A program made the position numbers and the translations under genes. The notes beneath the pieces are model-generated. The model saw only the letters and a list, made by a program, of their open reading frames with translations. It did not search any database and was not told the origin of the DNA. Shown here in pieces: positions 1 through 8,532 of a stretch of DNA of 64,000 nucleotides (positions are counted from its first letter, which is position 1; each line of letters opens with the position of its first letter). The DNA is from UBA7803 sp040219935. Lineage in GTDB: Bacteria > Pseudomonadota > Gammaproteobacteria > Pseudomonadales > Azotimanducaceae. The stretch lies in assembly GCA_040219935.1 (NCBI GenBank), contig JAVJUA010000040.1, positions 62,001 to 126,000 of the forward strand. Reading direction: 5' to 3'.

Positions 1-1394
1 GCATCTTCCAAGGGGTCGGCGCGCTGCCGGACACCTTCAAGAACTTCGCCATCAACACCTTCCTGCTGCTCTACTACAACCAGGTGCTGGGCCTGCCGGC
101 CCTGTACGTCTCGGTGGCCCTGTTCGCGGCCCTGCTGGTGGACGCCGTCACCGATCCCATCGTCGGGTCGTACTCCGACGGCTTCCGGTCGCGGCTGGGG
201 CGCCGCCACCCGTTCATGTACGCCGCCGCGGTACCGCTCGGCCTGTGCATCTATCTGCTGTTCTCGCCGCCCGAGCTCGGCGACGGCCTGCTGCTGGCCT
301 GGCTGACGACGTTCGTCATCGCCACCCGGGTGTGCATGACCTTCTTCCTTATCCCCTGGAGCGCGCTGTTCGCCGAGTTCTCCGATGACTATGTGGAGCG
401 CAGCGCCATCGTCAGCTACCGCTTCTTCTTCGGCTGGGCGGGCGGCATCACGTTCTCGTTTGCCGTCTACAGCCTGGTGTTCCCGGGCAGCGCCGAGTAT
501 CCCCTGGGCCAGCTCAACCCGGACAGCTACCGCACCTTCGCCCTGGTGCTGGCGGTGTGCGTCACCGCGGCGGTGCTGGTCACCACCCATCTCACCCGCG
601 ACCAGATCCCGTTTCTCATGCAGCCCCAGGGCGAGGTGGTGCGGTTCACCCTGCGCCGGGTCATGAGCGACGTCGGCATGGCGCTCGCCAACCGCGACTT
701 CCTCATCCTGTTCTGCGCGGTGCTGGCGAGTTCGGTGGTCATCGGCACCAACGGCGCCCTCGAGATCTACATGCGCACCTACTTCTGGGGCCTCGATACC
801 GGCAGCCTGCGCTGGCTGGCGCTGGGCTTCACCGGTGCTCTGCTCGGCATGATGACGGTGGTGCCGCTGCAGAGCCGGTTCGACAAGAAGCACCTGCTGG
901 TGGGCTGCAGCCTGCTGCTGATCGTGCAGGGCATGCTGCTGGTGGGCCTGCGCTTCCTCGACGTGCTGCCGCCCAATGGCGACCCGGCCCTGCTCGGCCT
1001 GCTGGTGGCCGACGCCATCCTGCGGGCCTATCTGGCGACCACGGCGCTGATCATGTTCGTGTCCATGGTCGCCGATACCCTGGACGTGCAGGAGCTGAAC
1101 ACGGGACGGCGCCAGGAGGGGGTGTTCAATTCCGCCATCGCCTTCTCGGCCAAGGCCACCACGGGCGTGGGCATGCTCATCGCCGGCGCGCTGCTGGACG
1201 CCGTGGTGCTGTTCCCTCGCGGCGGGGTGGGCATCGATGTCGGCGTGATCACCCGGCTCGGCATCATCGACGGCTTCGTGGTGCCGCTGTTCAACGTGGT
1301 GTGGATGGTGCTGGCGCTGCGCTACGGGATCACCCGCGACCGCCACGACGAGGTGCGTCGCCGGCTGGTGACGCAGCGGGAGATGCCGAACTAG
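1..1394 (+). CDS. MFS sugar-type transporter, GPH family (5' end missing)
   Basis: The reading frame is open from base 3, so the gene starts before the window; about 463 residues are visible. The first visible helix (GALPDTFKNF...) and the DAVTDP motif followed by the RLGRRHPF loop are typical of the glycoside-pentoside-hexuronide (MelB-like) cation symporters. About eleven hydrophobic helices follow, with the usual central loop near visible residue 215. It would move a sugar or related solute across the inner membrane; the substrate cannot be read. It converges on the patatin gene with only seven bases between the two stop codons. Confidence 0.85.
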   Translation, partial: IFQGVGALPDTFKNFAINTFLLLYYNQVLGLPALYVSVALFAALLVDAVTDPIVGSYSDGFRSRLGRRHPFMYAAAVPLGLCIYLLFSPPELGDGLLLAWLTTFVIATRVCMTFFLIPWSALFAEFSDDYVERSAIVSYRFFFGWAGGITFSFAVYSLVFPGSAEYPLGQLNPDSYRTFALVLAVCVTAAVLVTTHLTRDQIPFLMQPQGEVVRFTLRRVMSDVGMALANRDFLILFCAVLASSVVIGTNGALEIYMRTYFWGLDTGSLRWLALGFTGALLGMMTVVPLQSRFDKKHLLVGCSLLLIVQGMLLVGLRFLDVLPPNGDPALLGLLVADAILRAYLATTALIMFVSMVADTLDVQELNTGRRQEGVFNSAIAFSAKATTGVGMLIAGALLDAVVLFPRGGVGIDVGVITRLGIIDGFVVPLFNVVWMVLALRYGITRDRHDEVRRRLVTQREMPN

Positions 1395-1401
1395 GGCTTG
1401 C

Positions 1402-2418
1402 TCAGAACACCTGGGCGGGCTGCTGCGCCTGGGTGGCGTGCCACGCCTGTCGGGCCCGGTCGACGTTGGCCACCAGCGCCTCCAGCTGCTCGACGGCGGC
1501 CTCGAACCAGAGGAACGCATAGGAGGTGAGGTCGGCCACCCGGGTGTCCGAGGTGTTGTCGAGCTGCATGAGCTTGCGGGGCAGCTCGCCGCTGATGCGC
1601 AGATAGCGATCGCCGAGGAGCTGCTGACACTGGTGGGCGCTGACGCAGGAGCTGGCGCTCATCATGTGGTCGAGCAGGCCGTTGGCCACCCAGCCGAGAA
1701 TGCCCCAGTCCCGGGATGCCTCACCGATGCGGTCGCGGTCGTTCTGGCTCAGATCGTGCATCGGCCGGCCGGTGCCCAGCGACAGCATCCAGATCTCGTC
1801 CAGCGCGTGCCCCATGGCCAGCGCTTCGGTGATGGCGCACAGGCTCGGATCGTTGGTGGTGAGGGCGCCGTCGATCAGCCAGCGCCGCTTCGGCGCCGAG
1901 GTGGACACGGTTGGATACAGGGTAGGCGCCGCCGTCGCCGCGTCGCAGACCTCGGTGAGCGAGGGGTTGTAGGAGGCGTCGTGGCCGCGGTTGTTCTTGA
2001 AGGTCACCAGCTCGCGGTTGATGAAGTCGTAGGCCAGGATCAGCAGGTGCTTGTCCCTGATGTCGTTGATGCGCGCCCCGTCGGCCAGCGTGCTCACGTA
2101 CTGGCGCTTGTTCTCGCCGTCGTACTTGGGCTGATTCTGCATCCGTCCGAGCAGCCTGTCCCAGACCGACTTGTTCATGATCTTCGAGAGGTTCTCGGCG
2201 GAGTAGCTGTGCCGGGCGAGCTGCTCCATGTCGCCGGCATTGCGGGCCAGGTAGGCGGCCACCATGGCACCGGTGCTGACGCCGGCGAAGAAGTCGAAGG
2301 TGTCACGCACGGGAATGCCGGCGTCGTGCTCGATGTGATAGAGCACGTTGGCTGGTATCACCCCCCGCGATCCGCCGCCGTCGATGCTGAGAACGAAGAT
2401 GGGTCCCTTCCCGGACAT
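1402..2418 (-). CDS. Patatin-like phospholipase
   Basis: Predicted acyl hydrolase of 338 residues with the Ser-Asp dyad of patatins: oxyanion loop DGGGSRG (residues 13-19), nucleophile motif GVSTG (Ser48) and catalytic Asp183 in the DGA motif. Family members release fatty acids from phospholipids or neutral lipids. An in-frame GTG lies 21 bases upstream, but the ATG at 2418 is preferred because GGGAGAGG stands just before it. No signal peptide is seen, so it is probably cytoplasmic. It is divergent from the DevB-like gene, leaving a short shared control region. Confidence 0.88.
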   Translation of the reverse strand: MSGKGPIFVLSIDGGGSRGVIPANVLYHIEHDAGIPVRDTFDFFAGVSTGAMVAAYLARNAGDMEQLARHSYSAENLSKIMNKSVWDRLLGRMQNQPKYDGENKRQYVSTLADGARINDIRDKHLLILAYDFINRELVTFKNNRGHDASYNPSLTEVCDAATAAPTLYPTVSTSAPKRRWLIDGALTTNDPSLCAITEALAMGHALDEIWMLSLGTGRPMHDLSQNDRDRIGEASRDWGILGWVANGLLDHMMSASSCVSAHQCQQLLGDRYLRISGELPRKLMQLDNTSDTRVADLTSYAFLWFEAAVEQLEALVANVDRARQAWHATQAQQPAQVF

Positions 2419-2497
2419 CGCGCCTCTCCCTGTGCCCACCGTGGTCGTTAGGCTACCCTAGGTGCCCAGCGACGAGAATCATCGGGGGAGAATTCTC

Positions 2498-3274
2498 ATG
2501 TTCAGCGTCAGGCCGTGGGCGGCGTTCGCCATCGTAGTTCTGCTGGCCAATGTCACCTGGGCTGACGCGCGCAGCGTCTCGAGCCTGGGCCGCATCGAGC
2601 CGCATCAGGGGGTGGTCAGGCTTGCAGGCCCTTCGGAGCTGGCGGTGGTGTCCGAACTGCTGGTGGAGGAAGGCGATCGGATAGCCAAGGGCCAGGTGCT
2701 GGCCCGCCTCGACAGCCACGCCGTTCGGGCCGCCGAGCTGAAGCGCGCCGAGGTGGCGCTGGCCCACGCCCAGCGCGTGCTGGCCCGGCAGCAGGCCCTG
2801 AAGAAGAACGCGTTCTCCTCCGAAGCCGGCCTCGACGATGCCCAGCGCGACGTCGAGGTGGCTGAAGCCGACCTGGCGGCGGCCCGGGCGCAGCTCGACC
2901 GCGCCAGCATCCGTGCGCCGGTGGCGGGCCAGGTGCTGGCGGTGCACGCCCGCGCCGGCGAGCGTATCGGCCCGGAAGGCCTGCTGGAGCTGGGCCAGAC
3001 TCAGCGCATGTACGTGGTGGCCGAGGTCTACGAGACCGACATCGCCCAGGTCACCGCCGGTCAGCCTGTGACCGCCAGCAGCCCGGCTCTGCCGGGGCCG
3101 GTGACCGGGCGGGTAGAGCGCATCGGCCAGCTGGTGGCCCGCAACGACGTGCTCGGCCTCGACCCGGTGGCGCGGATCGACGCCCGGGTGATCGAGGTGT
3201 TCATCCTGCTCGACGATCCCGAGCAGGTGTCAGGCCTCACCAACCTGCAGGTCGACGTCGAGTTCGGAAGCTGA
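2498..3274 (+). CDS. DevB-like membrane fusion protein (HlyD family)
   Basis: A 258-residue periplasmic adaptor with an N-terminal hydrophobic segment (residues 4-20). A lipoyl-like half motif, a coiled-coil hairpin (about residues 75-145, rich in Ala, Glu and Arg) and a second lipoyl half (ASIRAPVAGQV) follow. This order is that of the DevB/HlyD adaptors that link an ABC exporter to an outer-membrane channel. The ATG at 2498 has GGGGGAG seven bases before it, which beats the GTG at 2462. It is the first gene of a three-gene operon with DevC- and DevA-like proteins. No TolC-like partner is present nearby. Confidence 0.85.
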   Translation: MFSVRPWAAFAIVVLLANVTWADARSVSSLGRIEPHQGVVRLAGPSELAVVSELLVEEGDRIAKGQVLARLDSHAVRAAELKRAEVALAHAQRVLARQQALKKNAFSSEAGLDDAQRDVEVAEADLAAARAQLDRASIRAPVAGQVLAVHARAGERIGPEGLLELGQTQRMYVVAEVYETDIAQVTAGQPVTASSPALPGPVTGRVERIGQLVARNDVLGLDPVARIDARVIEVFILLDDPEQVSGLTNLQVDVEFGS

Positions 3275-3276
3275 TC

Positions 3277-4431
3277 GTGCGGGCCGTTCCCTACGCCTGG
3301 CTGCAGCTCTCTCACGACAAGCTCAAGCTGGCCGCCGCGGTGGGCGGCATCACCTTCGCCGTGGTGCTGGTGTTCATGCAGCTCGGCCTGCGCGCGGCGC
3401 TGTTCGACAGCTCGGTGCGGCTGCATCAGGGCATGGACTACGACCTGGTGATGCTGAGCCCGCGTACCACGTTCCTGGCCCAGACCAGGAGCTTCCCCCG
3501 CAGCCGGCTCTACCAGGTGGCCGGCGTCGACGGGGTGGCGTCGGTGTCGCCGCTGTACGTGTACCTCGCCCGCTACTACTACGCCGGCACCGCAGACACC
3601 CACCGCAAGGTGCTCGCCATCGGCATCGATCCGACCGACGACAACATCCGTCTGCCCGGCGTGCGCGAGCACCTGGCCGAGCTGCGCAAACCCGACGTGG
3701 TGATCATGGACCGGTACTCGCGGGCGGAGTTTCAGCCCGTGATCGACGATTTCGGCCGCGGCGACCGCATCACCCTGCAGGTCAATGATCGCACCGTGTC
3801 CATGACCGGCCTCTATCAGCTCGGCACCTCGTTCGGCATTGACGGCTCCATCATCACCTCGGATCTGAACTTTCAGCGGCTGTTTCCCGATCGGGGGCTC
3901 GGGCTGGTCGATCTGGGCCTGATCCGGCTGCGTCCGGGCGCCGATCCGACGGCGGTGCAGGCGCGCATCGGCGCCTTCCTGCCCGCCGACGTGCTGGTGC
4001 TCACCCGCGACGAATACGTGCAGCGCGAGGTGGATTACTGGAGCGGCAGCACGCCCATAGGCTACGTCTTCACCCTGGGCGCCGTGATCGGCGTGCTGGT
4101 GGGTCTGATCATCGTCTATCAGATTCTGTTCGCCGACGTGCAGACCCACCTGGCCGAGTATGCGACCTTGAAGGCCATGGGCTACAGCCAGGGCTTCCTG
4201 CGCGGGTTGATCTTCCGCGAGGCCGTGATCCTGTCGGTGTTGAGCTTCGTGCCGGCGCTGGGGCTGGCCATGCTGCTCTACGCCCAGGCCGCGGAAGCGA
4301 CCCAGCTGCCGATGGCGATGACCGTCGACCGCGGGCTGGTGGTGCTGGTGACCACCATCGGCATGTGCTGCCTGTCGGGGCTGCTGGCGATCCGCAAGCT
4401 GAAGGGGTTGGATCCGGCGGAGGTGTTCTGA
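3277..4431 (+). CDS. DevC-like ABC transporter permease (FtsX/MacB fold)
   Basis: A 384-residue integral membrane subunit. One helix near residues 15-35, a periplasmic domain of about 220 residues and three C-terminal helices (about 265-285, 315-340 and 350-370) give the FtsX/MacB layout typical of DevC. It starts with GTG two bases after the stop of the adaptor gene and ends in a one-base overlap with the start of the ATPase gene, so the three are translationally coupled. DevBCA systems export glycolipids or other hydrophobic products; the cargo here is unknown. Confidence 0.87.
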   Translation: MRAVPYAWLQLSHDKLKLAAAVGGITFAVVLVFMQLGLRAALFDSSVRLHQGMDYDLVMLSPRTTFLAQTRSFPRSRLYQVAGVDGVASVSPLYVYLARYYYAGTADTHRKVLAIGIDPTDDNIRLPGVREHLAELRKPDVVIMDRYSRAEFQPVIDDFGRGDRITLQVNDRTVSMTGLYQLGTSFGIDGSIITSDLNFQRLFPDRGLGLVDLGLIRLRPGADPTAVQARIGAFLPADVLVLTRDEYVQREVDYWSGSTPIGYVFTLGAVIGVLVGLIIVYQILFADVQTHLAEYATLKAMGYSQGFLRGLIFREAVILSVLSFVPALGLAMLLYAQAAEATQLPMAMTVDRGLVVLVTTIGMCCLSGLLAIRKLKGLDPAEVF

Positions 4432-5477
4432 TGACGCAAACGCTGGTGGCCGTGGAGCGGCTGAGCTTTGCGCACCGTCAGGGCGCGCATGCGCAGCAGG
4501 TGTTGTCGGACCTCACCCTGCACCTGAACGCCGGTGAGCTGGTGGTGCTCACCGGACCATCCGGCTCCGGGAAGAGCACGCTGCTCACCATCATCGGCGG
4601 GCTGCGCACGGCCGGAGAAGGCAGCGTCGAGGTGCTGGGCACCCAGGTCGTCGGCGCCGGGCAGCGGGCGCTGACGCGGCTGCGCCGGGCCATCGGCTTC
4701 GTCTTCCAGCAGCACAATCTGGCCCCCGCCCTGACCCTGACGCAGAATATCCAGATGGGGCTGCAGCTCAGCGGCGGCCATCGCCGCCGCGACGCCCGCG
4801 AGCGCATCACCCGGACCGCCGAGCGGCTGGGCCTCGGCGGGCATCTGGGCAAGCGGCCGGGGCAGCTCTCCGGCGGGCAGCAGCAGCGGGCCGGCATCGC
4901 CCGGGCGCTGGTCAACGAGCCGCGGCTGCTGCTGGCCGACGAACCCACGGCTTCCCTGGACCGGGAGGCGAGCCAGCAGGTGATGGGGCTGTTCCACGAG
5001 CTGGCCGCGGCGGGCAGCGCCGTGGTGCTGGTCACCCACGACAAGCGCGTCATCGACCAGTGCGACCGGCTGCTGACGCTGGAGGATGGGCAGCTCGTGC
5101 CGCCGGCGGACCAGTACATGAAAGACACCAGCAAGAGCCTGCAGAAGCTCCTGGAGATCGATCCTGCCCGGCTCGGCAGCATGATGAGCTTTGCCAGCGC
5201 CCTGGCCGAGGTGGCGCTGGCCGACGGCCGCATCGATGCCGGCGAGCGCGCGGTCATGGTCGAGACGCTGCTGTCACGGCAGATCTTCAGCGGTGCCGAG
5301 GTGAACCTGGTGGTGGATCTGGCGCTGGCGCAGGCTCAGGCAGCGCAGCGCACGGCCGCCTCCGCAGAGCAGCGGGAGACGCTACGGCGGGCGGTAGAGG
5401 CCGTGGCGATGGCCGACAGCGAGGTCACGGCCTCGGAGCAGGAAGCGATCCGGCGCCTTTTCGGTCGCGGCGGCTAG
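4431..5477 (+). CDS. DevA-like ABC ATPase with a TerB-like C-terminal domain
   Basis: Residues 1-225 are a standard MacB/LolD-class ATPase: Walker A GPSGSGKS, Q-loop FVFQQHN, signature LSGGQQQR, Walker B LLLADEP and the switch VTHD. Relatives usually end at about 230 residues. This one continues without a stop to 348 residues through a helical segment with two acidic blocks, ALAEVALADGRIDAGE and AVAMADSEVTASE. These match the two-part metal-binding pattern of TerB/DUF533-like domains. The extra domain could tie the exporter to a metal or membrane-stress signal; that is inference. The start overlaps the stop of the permease gene. Confidence 0.85.
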   Translation: MTQTLVAVERLSFAHRQGAHAQQVLSDLTLHLNAGELVVLTGPSGSGKSTLLTIIGGLRTAGEGSVEVLGTQVVGAGQRALTRLRRAIGFVFQQHNLAPALTLTQNIQMGLQLSGGHRRRDARERITRTAERLGLGGHLGKRPGQLSGGQQQRAGIARALVNEPRLLLADEPTASLDREASQQVMGLFHELAAAGSAVVLVTHDKRVIDQCDRLLTLEDGQLVPPADQYMKDTSKSLQKLLEIDPARLGSMMSFASALAEVALADGRIDAGERAVMVETLLSRQIFSGAEVNLVVDLALAQAQAAQRTAASAEQRETLRRAVEAVAMADSEVTASEQEAIRRLFGRGG

Positions 5478-5480
5478 ACG

Positions 5481-6173
5481 TCAGCGTTTGCTGCCGTTGG
5501 CCTGGCCGGGAGATCGGGCCCGCTGCCGGAACAGGGTGCGCATGCGTTTCTGGCTGGAGATCACCCGGCGCCGGAGGCGCTCGCCGCTGTCCGGCGAGCT
5601 CATGCCGGAGAGGGCGAGGGCGAAGCCGTACTGGCCGCGGGCTTCCAGCTCGTCCAGCGACAGCTGGCCGTGCACCCACTCGAGGATGCACGAGAACAGC
5701 ACGTTGCCCAGGTGCACGGCGAAGGCGGCGGCGTCGACGTCGCGCGACAGGGCGCCGGCGGCGATGGCGTTGTCCACCAGCCTTTTCCACATGGCGTGCC
5801 GCGGGCCGCTGAACATGGACCGGAATTCGGAGCCGCCGTCGTTGTACACGGAGAGCAGCACGGCGCGATAAAAGTTCGGCTCGGTGGCATAGAACTCCGC
5901 AGCCAGCGACACGGCCTTGAAGAAGACGTCCACCTCGTCGGCACGGAGCCGCTCGAGCCGCACCTGGTACTGCTCGAGGTCCGCGTCGAGCACGGCGAAC
6001 ATGACGGCCTGCTTCGAACCGAAGAGGTTGTAGGGCGTGGCGATGCTGACGCCGGCCTCGTCGGCCAGCGTGCGCATGGAGAAGCCCGCCTTCCCCGTCT
6101 TCTGCATCAGCGTGCGCGCGGCATTCACGATCTCGTCGCGGCGCTGCTGCTTCGCCTGTTCCCGGTTGGCCAT
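5481..6173 (-). CDS. TetR family transcriptional regulator
   Basis: A 230-residue regulator with the N-terminal TetR helix-turn-helix at about residues 30-55 (FSMRTLADEAGVSIATPYNLFGSK). The all-helical ligand-binding half follows. The in-frame ORF extends upstream to 6281, but TetR proteins start close to the helix-turn-helix. The ATG at 6173 is preceded by a G-rich stretch. The gene is divergent from the epoxide hydrolase-like gene. A near-perfect 16-base palindrome at 6266-6281 in the shared upstream region is a likely operator. The effector is probably a hydrophobic substrate of that enzyme (inference). Confidence 0.88.
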   Translation of the reverse strand: MANREQAKQQRRDEIVNAARTLMQKTGKAGFSMRTLADEAGVSIATPYNLFGSKQAVMFAVLDADLEQYQVRLERLRADEVDVFFKAVSLAAEFYATEPNFYRAVLLSVYNDGGSEFRSMFSGPRHAMWKRLVDNAIAAGALSRDVDAAAFAVHLGNVLFSCILEWVHGQLSLDELEARGQYGFALALSGMSSPDSGERLRRRVISSQKRMRTLFRQRARSPGQANGSKR

Positions 6174-6265
6174 GACACCCCCCCGATGCCGCTGGTCGGT
6201 GACCCTTTGTGCCACATTCGCGACGCTGGTTAAACACTCGCGCGCCCGTCCTGCCTCGGACGTGC

Positions 6266-6281
6266 TTAAAACGCGTTTCAA
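6266..6281. promoter_or_regulatory. Candidate TetR operator palindrome
   Basis: The 16 bases TTAAAACGCGTTTCAA form a palindrome with seven of eight base pairs matched, and the central AAACGCGTTT is perfect. It lies between the divergent TetR gene and the hydrolase gene, about 40 bases before the hydrolase ATG. It is also AT-richer than its surroundings. Autoregulation plus control of the neighbour is the usual TetR arrangement; binding is inferred only from position and symmetry. Confidence 0.5.
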
Positions 6282-6322
6282 CGCATGCTACATTGCCCGC
6301 CCGGTTGGGGCGAGGCAGAGAC

Positions 6323-7297
6323 ATGACGGAATTGACCCATCACACGGCGGCGTGCAACGGCATCCGCCTGCACTACGTGAGCTGCGGCGAGGGGCCGACG
6401 GTGATCCTGGTGCACGGCTTTCCGGAGTCGTGGTACTCCTGGCGCGAGCAGCTTCCCGCCTTGGCCGCGGCGGGCTATCGCGCCGTGGCCATCGACGTGC
6501 GCGGCTACGGCCGCAGCAGCAAGCCGGGCCGGGTGGACGACTACCGCATGCTCTGCAAGGTGGGCGACCTGGTGGATCTGGTGCGCGTGCTCGGTTGCGG
6601 CACGGCGAGCCTGATCGGCCACGACTGGGGCGCGCCCATCGTCTGGACCAGCGCGCTGCTGCGCCCCGATCTGTTCGACGCCGTGGCCGGGCTGTCGGTG
6701 CCCTACGCGCCGCCGTCGCCGCCCACGGAGCCGAAGCCCACGGCGCGCATGCGCGCCATGGCCGGCGACGACGAGTTCTACATCGAGTACTTCCAGGAAG
6801 TGGGTCGCGCCGAGGCCGAGATCGAGGCCGACGTGCGGCGCTGGCTGCTCGGCTTCTACTGGTGCGCGTCGGGCGACGTCGAGAACGGGCCCAACATCTC
6901 GATGGTCACGCGCGGCAGGAAGCTGGGGGAAAAGTTCGTGTTTCCGGAGGTCATGCCGGACTGGCTCACGGAGGCGGATCTGGACGTCTACACCCGCGAG
7001 TTCGAGTACTCGGGCTTCTTCGGGCCGCTGTCGCGCTACCGCAACGTCGACCGCGACTTCGTCGATCTGGCGGCATTCGCCGGCCGCCCGATCACCCAGC
7101 CGGCGCTGTTCATCGGCGGCTCGAAGGATGGCCCCACCATCTGGGGCGCACCCGCCATCGAGCGCTTTCCGCAGACGCTGCCGAACCTCCGCCGCAGCGA
7201 GATCCTGCCCGGCGCAGGGCACTGGATTCAGCAGGAGCGGGCGCCGGAGACCAACGCGCTGCTGATCGAGTTCCTGAACCAGGTGCACGGGCGCTAG
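6323..7297 (+). CDS. Alpha/beta hydrolase, epoxide hydrolase-like
   Basis: A 324-residue alpha/beta hydrolase. HGFPESWYSW (from residue 31) is the oxyanion-hole region typical of soluble epoxide hydrolases. GHDWGA places an Asp nucleophile at residue 101, which excludes ordinary serine esterases. The C-terminal GAGHW supplies the catalytic His (about residue 300). Epoxide hydrolases open epoxides to diols; haloalkane or fluoroacetate dehalogenases share this layout and remain possible. The ATG at 6323 was chosen because the protein starts just before the fold there; upstream in-frame codons lie in the promoter region. Its stop overlaps the stop of the convergent gene. Confidence 0.85.
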   Translation: MTELTHHTAACNGIRLHYVSCGEGPTVILVHGFPESWYSWREQLPALAAAGYRAVAIDVRGYGRSSKPGRVDDYRMLCKVGDLVDLVRVLGCGTASLIGHDWGAPIVWTSALLRPDLFDAVAGLSVPYAPPSPPTEPKPTARMRAMAGDDEFYIEYFQEVGRAEAEIEADVRRWLLGFYWCASGDVENGPNISMVTRGRKLGEKFVFPEVMPDWLTEADLDVYTREFEYSGFFGPLSRYRNVDRDFVDLAAFAGRPITQPALFIGGSKDGPTIWGAPAIERFPQTLPNLRRSEILPGAGHWIQQERAPETNALLIEFLNQVHGR

Positions 7298-8358
7298 CCG
7301 GCGCCGACCTCCGCCTGCGCGGCGATCTGCCGGATCAGGTCTTCAGCGCCGACGCCTGCCAGGGTCACCGGACTGGCCCCGGCCCACATCGCATCGAAGT
7401 CGTGGCAGCCGCCGGCCACTGCGGCTGCGGCCAGCCGCTTGGCGGCGTCGTAGGCCACCGGGTAGTCGGGCACGGCGGATTCGGCGGCGTCAAATTCATC
7501 GATGAAGCGGTTGCGGATGCCGCGGGCGAGGCGGCCGGAGAATGCGGGCGTCATCACCGTCTGCCAGGGCCGGTGCGACATGGCGGCGCGGTGGGCGGCC
7601 CCGGCCGCAGACTCCGGACAGGCGACGAAGGCGCTGCCGAGCTGCACGCCGGCGGCGCCGGCGGCCAGCGCCGCTGCCATGGCGGCACCATCGGTGATGC
7701 CGCCAGCGGCGATCACGGGCACCGCGACGCGGCCACGCAACGCGGCCAGCAGGGCGCGGGTGTCGAGCGGCCGGTCGTGTTCGGGCTCGAACGCGCCGCG
7801 ATGGCCACCCGCTTCCCAACCTTGCGCCACCACCGCGTCCATGCCGGCAGCTTCCGCCCGCCTGGCCTCCGCCAGGCTGGTGACCGTGAGCAGCAGCATG
7901 ACGCCGGCCGCTTTCAGCGCCCGAACGGCGCGCGCGTCGGGCAGGCCGAAGTGAAAGCTGACCACCGCAGGACGGTGCGTCAGCAGCGCATCGAGCAGGG
8001 CAGGGCGGTCGTCGAAGGTGGGGTAGGTCGCTGCGAGCGCCTCGGGCGGCTTGACGCCGAACTCGGCGAAGGCGGGCGCCAGCCGCTCGAGCCAGGCCCG
8101 TTCCCGGTCCGCGTCGCGGCGGGGCGCCGGGTGGGTGAAGACGTTGACGTTCAGCGGCCCCGGGCAGCAGGCCATGGCTTCGGCGATGGCGCGCTCTGCG
8201 GCGGCGTCCGTCGCGGCGCCCACGGCGATGGAGCCGAGTGCGCCGGCGCGCGAGGCGGCGGCCGCCAGCGCGGGGGTCGACACGCCGGCCATGGGCGCCT
8301 GGATCAGCGGTAGGTCGAGCCCGAGCCGGTCGGTGAGGCGGGTGCGCATGCCGCGCAT
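7294..8358 (-). CDS. Nitronate monooxygenase (2-nitropropane dioxygenase family)
   Basis: A 354-residue FMN-dependent TIM-barrel enzyme. Early PLIQAPMAGVSTP, the VVAQGWEAGGHRG segment with the conserved His, and the later PVIAAGGI and GAAGVQLGSAFV phosphate-binding loops are the class I nitronate monooxygenase pattern. It would oxidise nitronates (such as propionate-3-nitronate) to aldehydes and nitrite, a detoxification reaction. Related enoyl-reductase-like proteins of the same fold cannot be fully excluded. The stop codons of this gene and the convergent hydrolase share the four bases CTAG. Confidence 0.85.
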   Translation of the reverse strand: MRGMRTRLTDRLGLDLPLIQAPMAGVSTPALAAAASRAGALGSIAVGAATDAAAERAIAEAMACCPGPLNVNVFTHPAPRRDADRERAWLERLAPAFAEFGVKPPEALAATYPTFDDRPALLDALLTHRPAVVSFHFGLPDARAVRALKAAGVMLLLTVTSLAEARRAEAAGMDAVVAQGWEAGGHRGAFEPEHDRPLDTRALLAALRGRVAVPVIAAGGITDGAAMAAALAAGAAGVQLGSAFVACPESAAGAAHRAAMSHRPWQTVMTPAFSGRLARGIRNRFIDEFDAAESAVPDYPVAYDAAKRLAAAAVAGGCHDFDAMWAGASPVTLAGVGAEDLIRQIAAQAEVGAG

Positions 8359-8387
8359 GATACGGCAGCCTGGGTGGGCGCCGGGGT

Positions 8388-8420
8388 TTGCAGATACTTT
8401 CTGGATGGGAATATATTCCT
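8388..8420 (+). promoter_or_regulatory. Candidate aceA promoter with a palindrome over the -10
   Basis: TTGCAG (8388-8393) and TATATT (8412-8417) stand 18 bases apart and could be -35 and -10 elements. The perfect palindrome GGAATATATTCC (8408-8419) covers the -10, and a half copy GATATTCC follows at about 8426. This AT-rich island in a GC-rich region, upstream of the isocitrate lyase gene, suggests repression by a protein bound over the -10. The transcription start is not known. Confidence 0.4.
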
Positions 8421-8532
8421 TTTCAGATATTCCGTTTTATTGCGCAGGTGCCGCTGGTACTGTGCGCCGCGCATCGGGGGGGCGGCACGCTGCCGCCCGG
8501 CCATCGACATCAACGTCCAAAGGAAAATGACC

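Noticed and set aside
7294..7297. Overlapping stop codons of convergent genes in CTAG
   Set aside because: A common packing effect in dense genomes, without a known function.
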